In this document: piece by piece, positions 28,529 to 37,944 of the stretch | How positions within the stretch are numbered: the first letter of the stretch is position 1 | Layout of the letters: each line of letters starts with the position of its first letter | NCBI GenBank assembly: GCA_963756975.1 | Contig: CAVWPS010000002.1 | Span: forward strand, 1,550,001-1,614,000 | From: CAVRQM01 sp963756975 | Lineage (GTDB): Bacteria > Pseudomonadota > Alphaproteobacteria > Acetobacterales > Acetobacteraceae | Length of the DNA: 64,000 bases | Direction: 5' to 3' | Notes under the pieces: generated by a model | The model's database searches: none | What the model saw: only the letters and a program-made list of their open reading frames with translations | What the model was told of the DNA's origin: nothing | Translations under genes and position numbers: made by a program

Positions 28529-30607
28529 TCGGCGGCGAGCGCCATCTCCGCGGCCTCGGCGCGGACCCAGATCGCCGTATCGTGGAACACCGCGCCGCCC
28601 GCCGGACCGGCCGGCTGGTCGCTCGTCAGCGCATTGATGCCGATCCCGCCGACAAAGGCGGAGTTCGGCCACAGGCTCTCGACGATCACCGTCCCCTGCT
28701 TCGCCCGCTCGCTCGGCAGCGCCCACAGCACGACCTCGCCCTGAGCGTTGCCGAGCCGGACCAGATCGCCCTCCGAAACCCCGAGCGCCGCCGCGTCCGC
28801 CGGATGGAGCATCGCGGTCGGCCGGCCTTCGCGGCGCTGGCCTTCGGCGTTCTCGGTAAAGCTGGTGTTCAGGTATTGCCGCGCCGGTGCCGTCACCAGC
28901 CGGAACGGGGCGTCGTCCCGCGCCTCGTCCGCCGGCAGCCAGTCGGGGAGCGACGGCATCCCGTGGTGGTGCGGGCCGAGTGCCGCCCAGTCGGCGCGGA
29001 AATGGAATTTGCCGTCCGGGTGTCCGAACCCGTTCACGAAATGGCTCGCGGCGAAATCGCCCTGCGCGTCGATCCACCGAGCCTCGCGCAGCGCCTCCGC
29101 GCCCGGCCAGCCGGAGTCCTTCAGCGTCGCGTCCACCAGTTCCAGCGCGGTCATCCCGAAGCCCCGGTGCTCGGCCCCGAGCCGGGCGGCCAGCGCGCGG
29201 ATCACCTCGTGGTTCGACCGGCACTCGCCCGGCGGCTCCACCAGCTTCGGTCCGAGGAGGATCGAGATATGGCCGCCCGCTTTGTAGACATCGTCGTGCT
29301 CGACGAACATCGTCGCCGGCAGGACCACGTCGGCCAGCCGCGCCGTATCGGTCATGAACTGCTCGTGCACCGCGACGAACAGGTCTTCGCGCCTAAAACC
29401 CTGGTTCACGAGGCGGCTGTTGGGTGCCACCACGGCCGGGTTGGTGTTCTGGATCAGCATCGCCATGACCGGCGGGCCGTCGCCCAGCTCCGAGCGGTCG
29501 CCGGTCAGGTGGCCGGTCAGCGCGACGCCGATCCGGCTCATGTCCATCTCGCGCACCGAGAGATCGCGCACGTCGAGCCCCTGAACCAGCGAGCGGTCGA
29601 GGTGGTAGATGTCGCCGTTATCCCAGAAGGCACCGCCGCCCTCGTGCGCCCATTTCCCGGTCACCGTCGGCAGGCAGGTCACCGCGTGCATGCTGGATGC
29701 ACCGTGGCGGGACCGGGTGAACCCGTAGCCGACGCGCATGTAGGCGCGCTCCGTCCGCCCGTACAACGCGGCGAACTCCTCGATCTCCGCGACGGTCAGG
29801 CCGGTGATTTCGGATGCCCAGACCGGCGAGCGGGTGGCGACATGCGCCTCCAGCCCCGCCGGATCGTCGGCGTAGCGCGCCATGAACGCGCGGTCGGCGT
29901 GCCCGTCCCGGAACGCCACGTGCATCACCGCGCACGCGAGCGCCGCGTCGGTGCCGGGGCGCAGCATCAGATGCAGGTCGGCCGCTTGTGCGGTGCCGGT
30001 GCGATACGGGTCGACCACGACCAGCTTGGCCCCACGCGCCTTGCGGGCCCGTGCCACGTGGGTCATCACGTTGACCTGCGTGTTCACCGGGTTGCCGCCC
30101 CAGACCACGATCAGGTCGCTGACCGCCATTTCCCGGGGGTCGGGCCCGGTGATGCGCCCGACGCCCGGCGCGCCATCCCATCTCGGCGATGGTCGAGCAG
30201 ATCGTGCCGCGCTGGCGCGAGTAGCGCATCGCGTGGCGCAACCTGTTGATGCCGTTCAGCTGCACGACACCCATCGTGCCGGCGTACTGGTAGGGCCAGA
30301 CCGATTCCGCGCCATGTGTTTTCGCAGCCGTCGCGAACGCGTCTGCCACGCGATCGAGCGCCTCGTCCCAGCCGATGCGGGCGAACTGCCCCGAGCCTTT
30401 CGGCCCGGTCCGCAGCATGGGATGCAAAAGCCGGTCGGGGTGGGCGATCCGCTCGGCATAGCGCGAGACCTTCGCGCAGATCACGCCGGCCGTGTACGAG
30501 TGGTCGGCCGCCCCGCGCACGCCGACGACGCGCCCGTCCTCGACCGAGATGTCGAGCGCACAGGTCGACGGGCAATCGTGCGGGCAGGCGCTTGCGTGAC
30601 GGGCCAT
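28525..30607 (-). pseudogene. Molybdopterin oxidoreductase (formate dehydrogenase-like), frameshifted
   Basis: Mo/W-bis-MGD enzyme of the DMSO reductase superfamily. The N-terminal [4Fe-4S] motif is ACPHDCPSTC ... GVICAKV; molybdopterin-binding segments and a C-terminal dinucleotide domain follow. The frame runs from ATG 30607 to TICSTIAEMGWRAG. One extra base in a GGG run at 30164-30166 then shifts it; the correct continuation is VGRITGPDPREMAVSDLIVVWG, to 28525. The corrected length is about 693 residues. No Tat signal is seen, so it is probably cytoplasmic. The substrate is unknown, and no partner subunit is adjacent. Confidence 0.8.
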
Positions 30608-30680
30608 CGGCACAGATTGCCCTGCCCGCGACATGCGCGAAAGGGTTACGATCTTGGCCGGGCGCGGCTACAACGCCCCT

Positions 30681-31556
30681 GTGATCAGATTGTCCAACGG
30701 GCACACGCTCGACCACGTCGTCGCCAGCGGCTCGCTCGCGTTCGACGGGAAGGGCTGGCCGTGGGAGCGCCCGATGGTGGCGGCCGGCCTGATCCGCCCC
30801 GACCTGTTCGCGGTCACGCTGAAGACGCTGACGCGGCAGCCGCGCGCGGGCCATCTGCGCTGGACCAACCCGTGGACCTGCATGCGGCTGCTGCCCGAGG
30901 GCGGGGCGGTCAACAAGGTGGGCCTGACCAATCCGGGCATCGACTGGTGGCTGCGCGATGTCGCGCCCCGCTTGAATTTCGCGCCGATCGTCTCGCTCTG
31001 GGGCTCGGCGGACGAGCTGGTGGAGATGGCGTCGATGGTCGACCCGCTCGATCTGCTCGCCCTCGAACTGAACGCCTCCTGCCCGAACGCCGGCCACCCG
31101 CAACTCGAGACGGACGCGACGGTGCGCGCGGTCGCGGCGGTGCACGCGGTCACGCGCCACCCGCTGATCGTCAAAACCTCGGTCGCCCAGGACTATACGT
31201 CGATCGCGCGCGGCACGGCCGGTCTGGCGCAGGCGGTGTCGCTCAACAGCGTGCCGTGGGAGATCGCCTTCCCCGACCGGCGCACGCCGTTGCGCCGGCT
31301 CGAAAACAGGGTCGGCGGCGGCGGCGGCGGCGTGTCGGGCGGACCGGCGCAAAAGCTGAACTGGCGCGCGGTGGCCGAAATCGCCGCCGAGAACACGCTG
31401 CCGGTGATCGCGCCCGGCATCATGACCGAAGCGGACGTCGCGACCGTCCGCGCCCTCGGGGCGTCGGCGGTGAGCTACGGCTCGATCCATTTCCGGACGC
31501 CGTGGAAGCCGACCGCCATCGCCCGCCGCGACCTCGCCGCCCGGGCCGCCGCATGA
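30681..31556 (+). CDS. pyrD: Dihydroorotate dehydrogenase-like flavoprotein (class 1-like)
   Basis: Probably oxidises dihydroorotate to orotate. LNASCPNAGHPQ matches the active-site loop of class 1 enzymes, where Cys is the catalytic base, and GGGGGGVSGG lies in the FMN phosphate region. Most proteobacteria use the membrane class 2 enzyme, so this is unusual. I prefer GTG 30681 (VIRLSNGHTLDH, 291 residues); ATG 30633 would add 16 residues and leave little room for a promoter between it and the divergent gene. It is coupled to pyrC by ATGA. No pyrK gene is nearby. Confidence 0.72.
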   Translation: MIRLSNGHTLDHVVASGSLAFDGKGWPWERPMVAAGLIRPDLFAVTLKTLTRQPRAGHLRWTNPWTCMRLLPEGGAVNKVGLTNPGIDWWLRDVAPRLNFAPIVSLWGSADELVEMASMVDPLDLLALELNASCPNAGHPQLETDATVRAVAAVHAVTRHPLIVKTSVAQDYTSIARGTAGLAQAVSLNSVPWEIAFPDRRTPLRRLENRVGGGGGGVSGGPAQKLNWRAVAEIAAENTLPVIAPGIMTEADVATVRALGASAVSYGSIHFRTPWKPTAIARRDLAARAAA

Positions 31557-32639
31557 TCCTGAGCGAGGACGGGACGCGGCTGACGCTCCGCACGCCGGAC
31601 AATTTCCACGCCCATTTCCGCGACGGCGCGCTGCTCGACGCACTCGTCCCGGTGTTCCTCGACGGCGGCTGGCGCGGCCGCATCGCCGCCGAGCCGAACA
31701 CCACGCCGCCGCTGCTGACCGGCGCCATGGCGGCCGAATACCGGACCCGGATCGAGCGCCGGGCGCGCGACATCGACCCCGCGACCACGCTCGACCATCG
31801 TGCCGATCATCCAGATCACCGAGACCACCACCGCCGAGACGGTCCGTGCGGCGGTCGAACTCGGCGTGCGGGTCGGCAAAGTCTACCCGTTCATGGTCAC
31901 CACCCATTCGGGCAACGGGGTGCAGCACTACGACCGCCTCGATCCGGCGCTGGCCGAGGCCGAGGCCGCCGGCATGATCGTGCAGTTCCACGGCGAGCAC
32001 CCGGACGACGCGGTCGAGGGCCTCGACAAGGAAGCGGCGTTCCTCGCCGTCGCCGACGGAATCCGCTCGCGGTTTCCGCGTCTGAAGATGACGCTCGAAC
32101 ACATCACCACGCGGGCGGCGGTCGACTGGGTGCGAGGCCACGGGCCGACCATCGGCGCCAGCATCACCGTCCACCATCTGTCGACCACGATCGACGACGT
32201 GCTCGGCTACAGCCGCGCGAGCCGGGGCCTCATGCGCGTCCATTGCGGGTGCAAGCCGCAGCCGAAACGGCGCGACGACCGCGACGCCCTGATCGAGGCG
32301 GCGCTGAGCGGCGACCCGCATTTCTTCTACGGCGGCGACGACGCGGCCCACCCGAGGCGCGCCAAGGAATCGGCGGCCTCGGCCTGCGGCGTCTGGAACA
32401 CGATGGCCGCGCTGCCGGTGCTGGTCGCGCTGTTCGAGCGGCACGGCGCGCTCGACCGGCTCGAACCGTTCGTGGCCGGGTTCGGCGCGGCATTTTACGG
32501 CTACCCGGAGGCTACCGGCACCGTGACGCTCGCGCGTGAGCCGTGGGTCGTGCCTCGGGATGTTCCGGTCCCCGCGATCGACGACACGCTGGTGCCGATG
32601 TGCGCCGGCGAAACGCTCGAATGGCGGGTGCTCGCGTGA
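31553..32639 (+). pseudogene. pyrC: Dihydroorotase PyrC, frameshifted
   Basis: Zinc enzyme that closes the dihydroorotate ring; it resembles the class II (E. coli PyrC) type. ATG 31553 gives NFHAHFRDG (H-x-H metal ligands) and proceeds to PATTL. One extra base at about 31792-31793 then shifts the frame. The downstream frame supplies VPIIQITETTT, the carbamylated-lysine segment GKVYPF, the TLEHITT and VHHLST histidines, and the FFYGGDDAAHP loop. The corrected length is 361 residues, near the family norm. It overlaps the neighbours on both sides (ATGA, GTGA). Confidence 0.87.
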
Positions 32640-33463
32640 CGCGCGATTTCGGGACGCTGCTGCGGGCGTCTTGGGCGCAAGGCAAGCATGTGTGCGTCGG
32701 GCTCGATCCGGATTGGGAGTCGCTGCCGCGCGCCATCCGCGGCGGCGACACCCCGCTCCGCGCCACCATCGCGTTCTGCCGGGCGATCATCGGTGCGACC
32801 GCCGATCTGGTCTGCGCCTACAAGCCGAACGCGGCGTTCTTCGAGGCGCTGGGCGGACCGGGGATCGACGCGCTCGGCATGATCGTCGCCGAGATCAACA
32901 CCGTCGCCCCCGACGTCGCGGTCGTCTACGACGCCAAGCGCGGCGACATCGGCAGCACCAACGCGGGCACGGTGCGCCACGCCTTCGACCTGCTCGGTGC
33001 CGACGCGATCACCGTCAGCCCGTATCTCGGGCAGAAGGCGATGGAGCCGTTTCTGGAGCGCACGGAAAAAGGCATTTTCGTGCTGTGCCGCACGTCGAAC
33101 CCGGGTGCCGGCGAGTTCCAGGATGTGGCGCTCGCGAGTGGTGAGAAGTTGTTCGAGGTCGTCGCGCGTCACGTCGCGGAGCGGTGGAACGGGCGCGAAA
33201 ACTGCGGCCTCGTCATGGGTGCCACCGACACCGCCGCCCTGGCCCAGGTGCGACGCATCGTGGGCGATCTGCCGTTCCTGGTTCCGGGCATCGGCGCGCA
33301 GGGCGGCGACCTCGCCGCGACGCTCGACGCGGGCCGGGGCTCGACTGGGCCGTGCATGCTGATCAACGCCTCGCGCAGCATCATTTACGCGTCCTCGGGC
33401 GAGGATTTCGCCGCTGCCGCGCGCCGCGAGACCGAGCGCCTGCACGCGGAGATCACCCGATGA
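32636..33463 (+). CDS. pyrF: PyrF, orotidine 5'-phosphate decarboxylase
   Basis: Last step of UMP synthesis. The protein has 275 residues from GTG 32636, which overlaps the pyrC stop (GTGA). The active-site motif DAKRGDIGST and the substrate-binding segments CVGLDPDW and YKPNAAFFE identify the longer, UMPS-related subfamily rather than the 230-residue proteobacterial type. The C-terminal PGIGAQGGD phosphate-binding loop is complete. It is coupled to pyrE by ATGA. Confidence 0.9.
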   Translation: MTRDFGTLLRASWAQGKHVCVGLDPDWESLPRAIRGGDTPLRATIAFCRAIIGATADLVCAYKPNAAFFEALGGPGIDALGMIVAEINTVAPDVAVVYDAKRGDIGSTNAGTVRHAFDLLGADAITVSPYLGQKAMEPFLERTEKGIFVLCRTSNPGAGEFQDVALASGEKLFEVVARHVAERWNGRENCGLVMGATDTAALAQVRRIVGDLPFLVPGIGAQGGDLAATLDAGRGSTGPCMLINASRSIIYASSGEDFAAAARRETERLHAEITR

Positions 33464-34173
33464 CCGATCCGCTCGACCTGATGCGGGAGCATCGCGCCTA
33501 TTACGAGTGCCCGCGCGACGCGGACGGACGCCGTCTGGGGCCGCTGGTCGGCTACGCCGGGCGCGACGAAGCCGGGCGGCAATTCGTCGGCGACGTCTAC
33601 GTCAACTTCGCCCAGGCCGAGCGGCATCCGGCGTTGCTCGCCCGCTTCTCCGCCGCTTTGCATGAGACCGTCGAGGCCCGTGGACTGAAGCCGGTGTGGG
33701 ACGGCGTCACCGGGTTTTGCGGCGCGCCGGAAGGTGGCCGCGCGTTCGCCTACCAACTCGCCCTCGATGCCGGCCGCGAATACATCTACCCGGAGAAGGT
33801 CGTCACCGAAGCCGCGACCGCCGGATCGCGCGAAGTGACCGCGCTCGCCCTCGTCCGCCACCAGCCCGAGCCCGGGCAGGCGTGGTTCATCGTCGAAGAC
33901 GTGTGCAACAACTTCAGCACCACCGCGAAGCTCGTGGCCGAGCTCGAACGGTTCGGTGCGACCGTCGCCGGCGTGCTGTGTTTTCTGAACCGCTCGCTCA
34001 CCGTCGGCGACCATTTCGACGTCCGCCCCGGCTTGAGCATTCCGGTCGTCGCCGTCGTCCGAAAGCCGTTCGGACAATTCCGGCAGGACGATCCGGCGGT
34101 GGCCGCCGACATCGCGGCGGGCAACGTCGTCTGGTCGCCCAAACGCGACTGGCCCCGGCTGGCGGTGCGCTGA
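33460..34173 (+). CDS. pyrE: Orotate phosphoribosyltransferase-like protein
   Basis: The protein has 237 residues. Position between pyrF and pyrB and the EYIYPEKVVTE ... FIVEDVCNNFSTT pattern indicate a type I phosphoribosyltransferase acting on orotate. The PRPP loop is unusual: the common D-D-x3-T-G form is replaced by VEDVCNNFSTT, with two Asn where Thr-Gly normally stand. It may still bind PRPP. ATG 33460 overlaps pyrF (ATGA), and the stop shares a base with the pyrB start. The gene name rests on context as much as on sequence. Confidence 0.72.
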   Translation: MTDPLDLMREHRAYYECPRDADGRRLGPLVGYAGRDEAGRQFVGDVYVNFAQAERHPALLARFSAALHETVEARGLKPVWDGVTGFCGAPEGGRAFAYQLALDAGREYIYPEKVVTEAATAGSREVTALALVRHQPEPGQAWFIVEDVCNNFSTTAKLVAELERFGATVAGVLCFLNRSLTVGDHFDVRPGLSIPVVAVVRKPFGQFRQDDPAVAADIAAGNVVWSPKRDWPRLAVR

Positions 34174-35108
34174 TGTCGCTGCAAGGCCGCTCCATCCTCG
34201 AAGCCCAGGTGTTCACGCCCGACGTGTTCGACGAACTCGCACGCCGCACCGACCAACTGCTCGACGCAAAGCCCGCGCACATCCTGCGCGACGAGACGGT
34301 CGTGATGCTGTTCTACCAGCCGAGCACGCGCACGCGGATGTCGTTCCAGCTCGCGGCGATGCGCCTCGGCGCCGGCGTGATCTACACCGAGGACGCCGGA
34401 AGTTTCTCGTCGGCCGCGAAGGGCGAGGTGCTGGAAGACACCGCGCGTGTCGTTGCCGGCTACCGGCCGCGCGCGCTGGTCCTGCGCCATCCGCGCGACG
34501 ACGCGGCGCATGTCGCGGCGGCGGCGATGGCGCGGCTCGGCATGGCGGTTCCGGTCATCAACGCCGGTTGCGGGGCCGAGCAGCATCCGACGCAGGCCGC
34601 ACTCGACCTCTACAGCATCCGCCGCGAACTCGGCCGCACCCAGGATCTCGAAATCGCGTTCGTCGGCGACTGCCGCTACAGCCGCACCGTCCGCTCGCTC
34701 GCCTTCCTGCTCGCGCAATATCCGGGGATCACGGTCCATTTCGTGTCGGCGCCCGAACTCCGCGTGCGCCCCGACATCCTGGCCGACCTCGACGGGCACC
34801 ACGTTCCGTATACGCAGACGGAGTCGCTCGATGCGCTGATCGGGCGGGTGGACATCGTCTACATGACGCGGCCGCAGAAAGAGTGGTTCGGCGACGACGT
34901 GGCGTTCGACCGCGTGAAGGACCGCTACGTCATCGATCTTTCCGTCGCGCGGCGCATGAAGCCGGGTGCGCGAATCCTGCACCCGCTGCCGCGCAACGAA
35001 GAGATCGCGCCCGAGGTGGACCCGCTGCCGCAGGCCGCGTACTTCCGCCAATCCGACTACGGCCCCCCGCTCCGCACCGCTCTGTTCGAGATGGTGTGCG
35101 GTCGCTGA
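34173..35108 (+). CDS. pyrB: PyrB, aspartate carbamoyltransferase catalytic chain
   Basis: Makes carbamoyl-aspartate. The protein has 311 residues. The carbamoyl-phosphate motif is FYQPSTRTRMSF (usual form F-x-E-P-S-T-R-T), the aspartate-side motifs are CGAEQHPTQA and LHPLPRNEEI, and the mobile-loop lysine lies in SSAAKGE. ATG 34173 overlaps the pyrE stop by one base. No pyrI regulatory chain or pyrC' homologue follows; a ureidoglycolate lyase gene does, 13 bases later. Confidence 0.9.
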   Translation: MSLQGRSILEAQVFTPDVFDELARRTDQLLDAKPAHILRDETVVMLFYQPSTRTRMSFQLAAMRLGAGVIYTEDAGSFSSAAKGEVLEDTARVVAGYRPRALVLRHPRDDAAHVAAAAMARLGMAVPVINAGCGAEQHPTQAALDLYSIRRELGRTQDLEIAFVGDCRYSRTVRSLAFLLAQYPGITVHFVSAPELRVRPDILADLDGHHVPYTQTESLDALIGRVDIVYMTRPQKEWFGDDVAFDRVKDRYVIDLSVARRMKPGARILHPLPRNEEIAPEVDPLPQAAYFRQSDYGPPLRTALFEMVCGR

Positions 35109-35121
35109 TGGAGATGAAACG

Positions 35122-35577
35122 ATGATCCGTGCCATGCCGCTCACCGCCGAAGCTTTTGCCCCGTTCGGCACCGTCGCCGACGCGGGCGAGCAGGTGCGGC
35201 TCGGCCCGCTGGTCAACGGCCGGCCCGACGTCTCGCCGCGCCTGATGTGGAGCGTGTCGAACGTCGCGAGCCTGCCGTATCGCGCGACCATGATGGAGCG
35301 GCATCTGTTCAGCTCGCAGTGCTTCATCCCCGGCGACCCGGAAGCGCGCTGGCTGATCTTGGTGATGCCGCGCGCAGCCGACGGCGCACCCGACCCCACG
35401 GGTGCGCTCGCGTTCGTCGCCACCGGCGGGCAAGCGCTGACCTACGCGCCGAACGTCTGGCACCACCCGCTCACCAGCATCGGCCCGGCGATCCGGTTCG
35501 CGGTGCTGACGCACCTGAACGACACGCCGGAGGACACCGAGTACGCCGACCTCGCATCGCCGCTCGAGATCGGCTGA
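35122..35577 (+). CDS. allA: Ureidoglycolate lyase AllA
   Basis: Cupin-fold enzyme that splits ureidoglycolate into glyoxylate and urea, late in purine ring breakdown. The protein has 151 residues. MERHLFSSQCFIP and APNVWHHPL are the family's active-site stretches. GGAGATG lies just upstream of the ATG at 35122. Placement at the end of the pyrimidine operon is unusual, since AllA normally sits with allantoin or urate genes. A different ureido substrate cannot be excluded. The 3' end is 6 bases from the convergent Gfo/Idh gene. Confidence 0.82.
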   Translation: MIRAMPLTAEAFAPFGTVADAGEQVRLGPLVNGRPDVSPRLMWSVSNVASLPYRATMMERHLFSSQCFIPGDPEARWLILVMPRAADGAPDPTGALAFVATGGQALTYAPNVWHHPLTSIGPAIRFAVLTHLNDTPEDTEYADLASPLEIG

Positions 35578-35583
35578 ACCGCG

Positions 35584-36741
35584 TCAGATTTCGAGCTTGG
35601 TCCAGGCCGCGTCGGCCTTGCTCGATTTCAGCACCGCCTCGATGAACGCCAGCCCGCGCACGCCCGCGTCCAAACCCGGCAGGATGCTTACGGCCGGATC
35701 GGGGTCACGCCCGTCCTTCCACGCCCGCACCAGCTCGGCCGCGTCGGTATACAGCTGGCCGAACGCCTCCAGATAACCTTCCGGGTGGCCCGACGGCACG
35801 CGGGTCGCGCGGGTCGCGTCGGCCGACAGGCCCGGACCGCCACGGAATAGCGTTTGAGCCGGCTTACCCGCCGCCGCGATCGACAGCTGGTTCGGATGCT
35901 CCTGCCGCCACGACAGCCCGGCGGTCTCGCCGAAAACCCGGAGCGTCAGGCCGTTCTCGACGCCGGCCGCGACCTGGCTGCACCACAGCGATCCGCGCGC
36001 GCCGTTCGAGAGATGCAGCAGCATGTTGGCGTCGTCGTCGAGCCTGCGGCCGGGCACGAAGCTGTGCAGCTCGGCCGCCACCGCCTCGACCGTCAGGCCG
36101 GTGACGAACTCGGCCAGATTATGCGCGTGCGTGCCGATGTCGCCGACCGCGCCGACCGGGCCGGACCGCGCCGGGTCGGTGCGCCAGTCGGCCTGCTTCT
36201 GCCCGGTCGCCTCCAGCGGCCCGCTCAGCCAATCCTGCGCGTATTCGACCTGCACGACGCGCACCGCCCCGATCGCACCGCTCGCGACCAGCGCCCGGGC
36301 CTCACGCACCATCGGATAGCCCGTGTACGTGTGCGTCACCACGAACGGCACTTTGGTCCGCGCCGCCAGCGCATGCAGCGCCTTCGCGTCCGCCAGCGAC
36401 GTCACCAGCGGCTTGTCGCAGATGACCGGGATGCCGGCTTCGAGCAGCGCCTGCGCCGCCGCGAAATGCAGGTGGTTCGGCGTCACGATGGCCACGACAT
36501 CCACCGCGTCCGGCCGCCCTTTTTCGCCCGCGATCAGCGCCGCGACGGTATCGTACGCGCGATCGGGTGCCACCCGCAGCGCCTCCGCCGAGGCTCGTCC
36601 GCGCGCCGGATCGGACGAGAACGCGCCCGCCACCAGCTCGTATTGATCGTCGAGCCTGGAGGCGAGCCGGTGGACCGCGCCGATGAAGGCACCCTGTCCG
36701 CCGCCGATCATGCCCAGCCGGAGCCGGCGCGGCGGGCTCAT
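35584..36741 (-). CDS. Gfo/Idh/MocA family NAD(P)-dependent oxidoreductase
   Basis: The protein has 385 residues. The N-terminal Rossmann fold has GMIGGGQGAFIGA, followed by TPNHLHF and CDKPLVTS, where Lys is the family catalytic residue. The C-terminal alpha/beta domain includes GDIGTHAHNL, with the catalytic His. It likely oxidises a sugar or inositol-type polyol. ATG 36741 overlaps the stop of the upstream TIM-barrel gene (ATGA), so the two form an operon. No transporter or regulator is adjacent, so the substrate is open. Confidence 0.87.
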   Translation of the reverse strand: MSPPRRLRLGMIGGGQGAFIGAVHRLASRLDDQYELVAGAFSSDPARGRASAEALRVAPDRAYDTVAALIAGEKGRPDAVDVVAIVTPNHLHFAAAQALLEAGIPVICDKPLVTSLADAKALHALAARTKVPFVVTHTYTGYPMVREARALVASGAIGAVRVVQVEYAQDWLSGPLEATGQKQADWRTDPARSGPVGAVGDIGTHAHNLAEFVTGLTVEAVAAELHSFVPGRRLDDDANMLLHLSNGARGSLWCSQVAAGVENGLTLRVFGETAGLSWRQEHPNQLSIAAAGKPAQTLFRGGPGLSADATRATRVPSGHPEGYLEAFGQLYTDAAELVRAWKDGRDPDPAVSILPGLDAGVRGLAFIEAVLKSSKADAAWTKLEI

Positions 36742-37796
36742 GCCCCCAACCCCAGCATCTTCCGGTTCGCCGCCTCGTCCGCTCCGCTGGCCGCGAAATC
36801 GTCGAACGCCCGCTTGGCGACCTCGATCGTAAACGCGCGGATGTAGTCCGCCCCCTCGCGCGCGCCGACCTCGGAGTCTTTCAGCGCGCACTCCCACTCC
36901 AGCACGGCCCAGCCGTCGAAATCGGCAGCCGCCAGCTTGGAGAAGATCGCGCCGAAATCCACCTGCCCGTCGCCGACGCTGCGGAACCGGCCGGCCCGGT
37001 CGATCCAGGGCGCGTAACCCGAATAGACGCCTTGGCGGGCACTCGGATTGAACTCCGCATCCTTCACGTGGAACATCTTGATGCGCGGCATGTAGAGATC
37101 GAGGAAGCCGAGGTAGTCGAGCTGTTGCAGGACGAAATGGCTCGGGTCGTACAGGATGTTGCAGCGCGGATGGTCGCCCACGGCGGCCAGGAAACGTTCG
37201 AACGTCGTCCCGTCGAACAGATCCTCGCCCGGATGGATTTCGTAGCAAACGTCGACGCCCGCCTCGTCGAACGTATTCAGGATCGGCAGCCAGCGCTTCG
37301 CGAGTTCGGCGAACGCCGTCTCGATCAGCCCGGACGGACGCTGCGGCCACGGGTAGACGTAGGGCCAGGCCAGCGCGCCGGAGAACGTCGCGTGGGCGTT
37401 GAGCCCCAGCCGTCGCGACGCGCGCGCGGCGAACTGCAGCTGCTCGACCGCCCAGGCCTGTCGCGCCGCCGGATTGCCGCGAACCTCGGGCGCCGCGAAC
37501 CCGTCGAACGCGGTGTCGTAGGCGGGGTGCACGGCGACCAGCTGGCCCTGCAGATGGGTCGACAGCTCGGTCAGCTCGACACCGGCATCGGCCAGCGTGC
37601 CGCGCACCTCGTCGCAATAGGCGTCGCTCTCGGCGGCCCGCTTCAGGTCGAACAGGCGGGCGTCCCAGGACGGGATCTGCACGCCCACGAAGCCCGCGTC
37701 GCGCGCCCAGTTCGCAATGCCGGCCAGACTGTCGAACGGCGCGGTGTCGCCCGCGAACTGCGCCAGAAACAGTGCCGGTCCCTTGATCGTCTTCAC
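36738..37796 (-). CDS. Xylose isomerase-like TIM-barrel sugar phosphate isomerase/epimerase
   Basis: The protein has 352 residues from GTG 37796 (VKTIKGPALFLAQFAG). Metal-binding acidic residues and histidines of the AP-endonuclease 2 family are visible in YEIHPGED, YDPSHF, MFHVKDAEF and LEWECA. It is paired with the downstream Gfo/Idh enzyme, a common pairing for inositol or keto-sugar catabolism. The open frame extends far upstream, but without homology. A 148-base gap separates it from the divergent MFS gene, and I saw no recognisable operator there. Confidence 0.85.
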   Translation of the reverse strand: MKTIKGPALFLAQFAGDTAPFDSLAGIANWARDAGFVGVQIPSWDARLFDLKRAAESDAYCDEVRGTLADAGVELTELSTHLQGQLVAVHPAYDTAFDGFAAPEVRGNPAARQAWAVEQLQFAARASRRLGLNAHATFSGALAWPYVYPWPQRPSGLIETAFAELAKRWLPILNTFDEAGVDVCYEIHPGEDLFDGTTFERFLAAVGDHPRCNILYDPSHFVLQQLDYLGFLDLYMPRIKMFHVKDAEFNPSARQGVYSGYAPWIDRAGRFRSVGDGQVDFGAIFSKLAAADFDGWAVLEWECALKDSEVGAREGADYIRAFTIEVAKRAFDDFAASGADEAANRKMLGLGA

Positions 37797-37944
37797 GTGT
37801 CGGTCTTCCCCCAGATCTCGCTCTGCCCCGGTCTGTGCCGGGGCTGGCCGGACGCTACACGCCCGAAGCGCGAACGTCAGCGCCGCTCGATTGCGCGGCC
37901 CGGACAAAAAGCGTTTGGTCGGGCGCGGAACGGCACGGACGATC

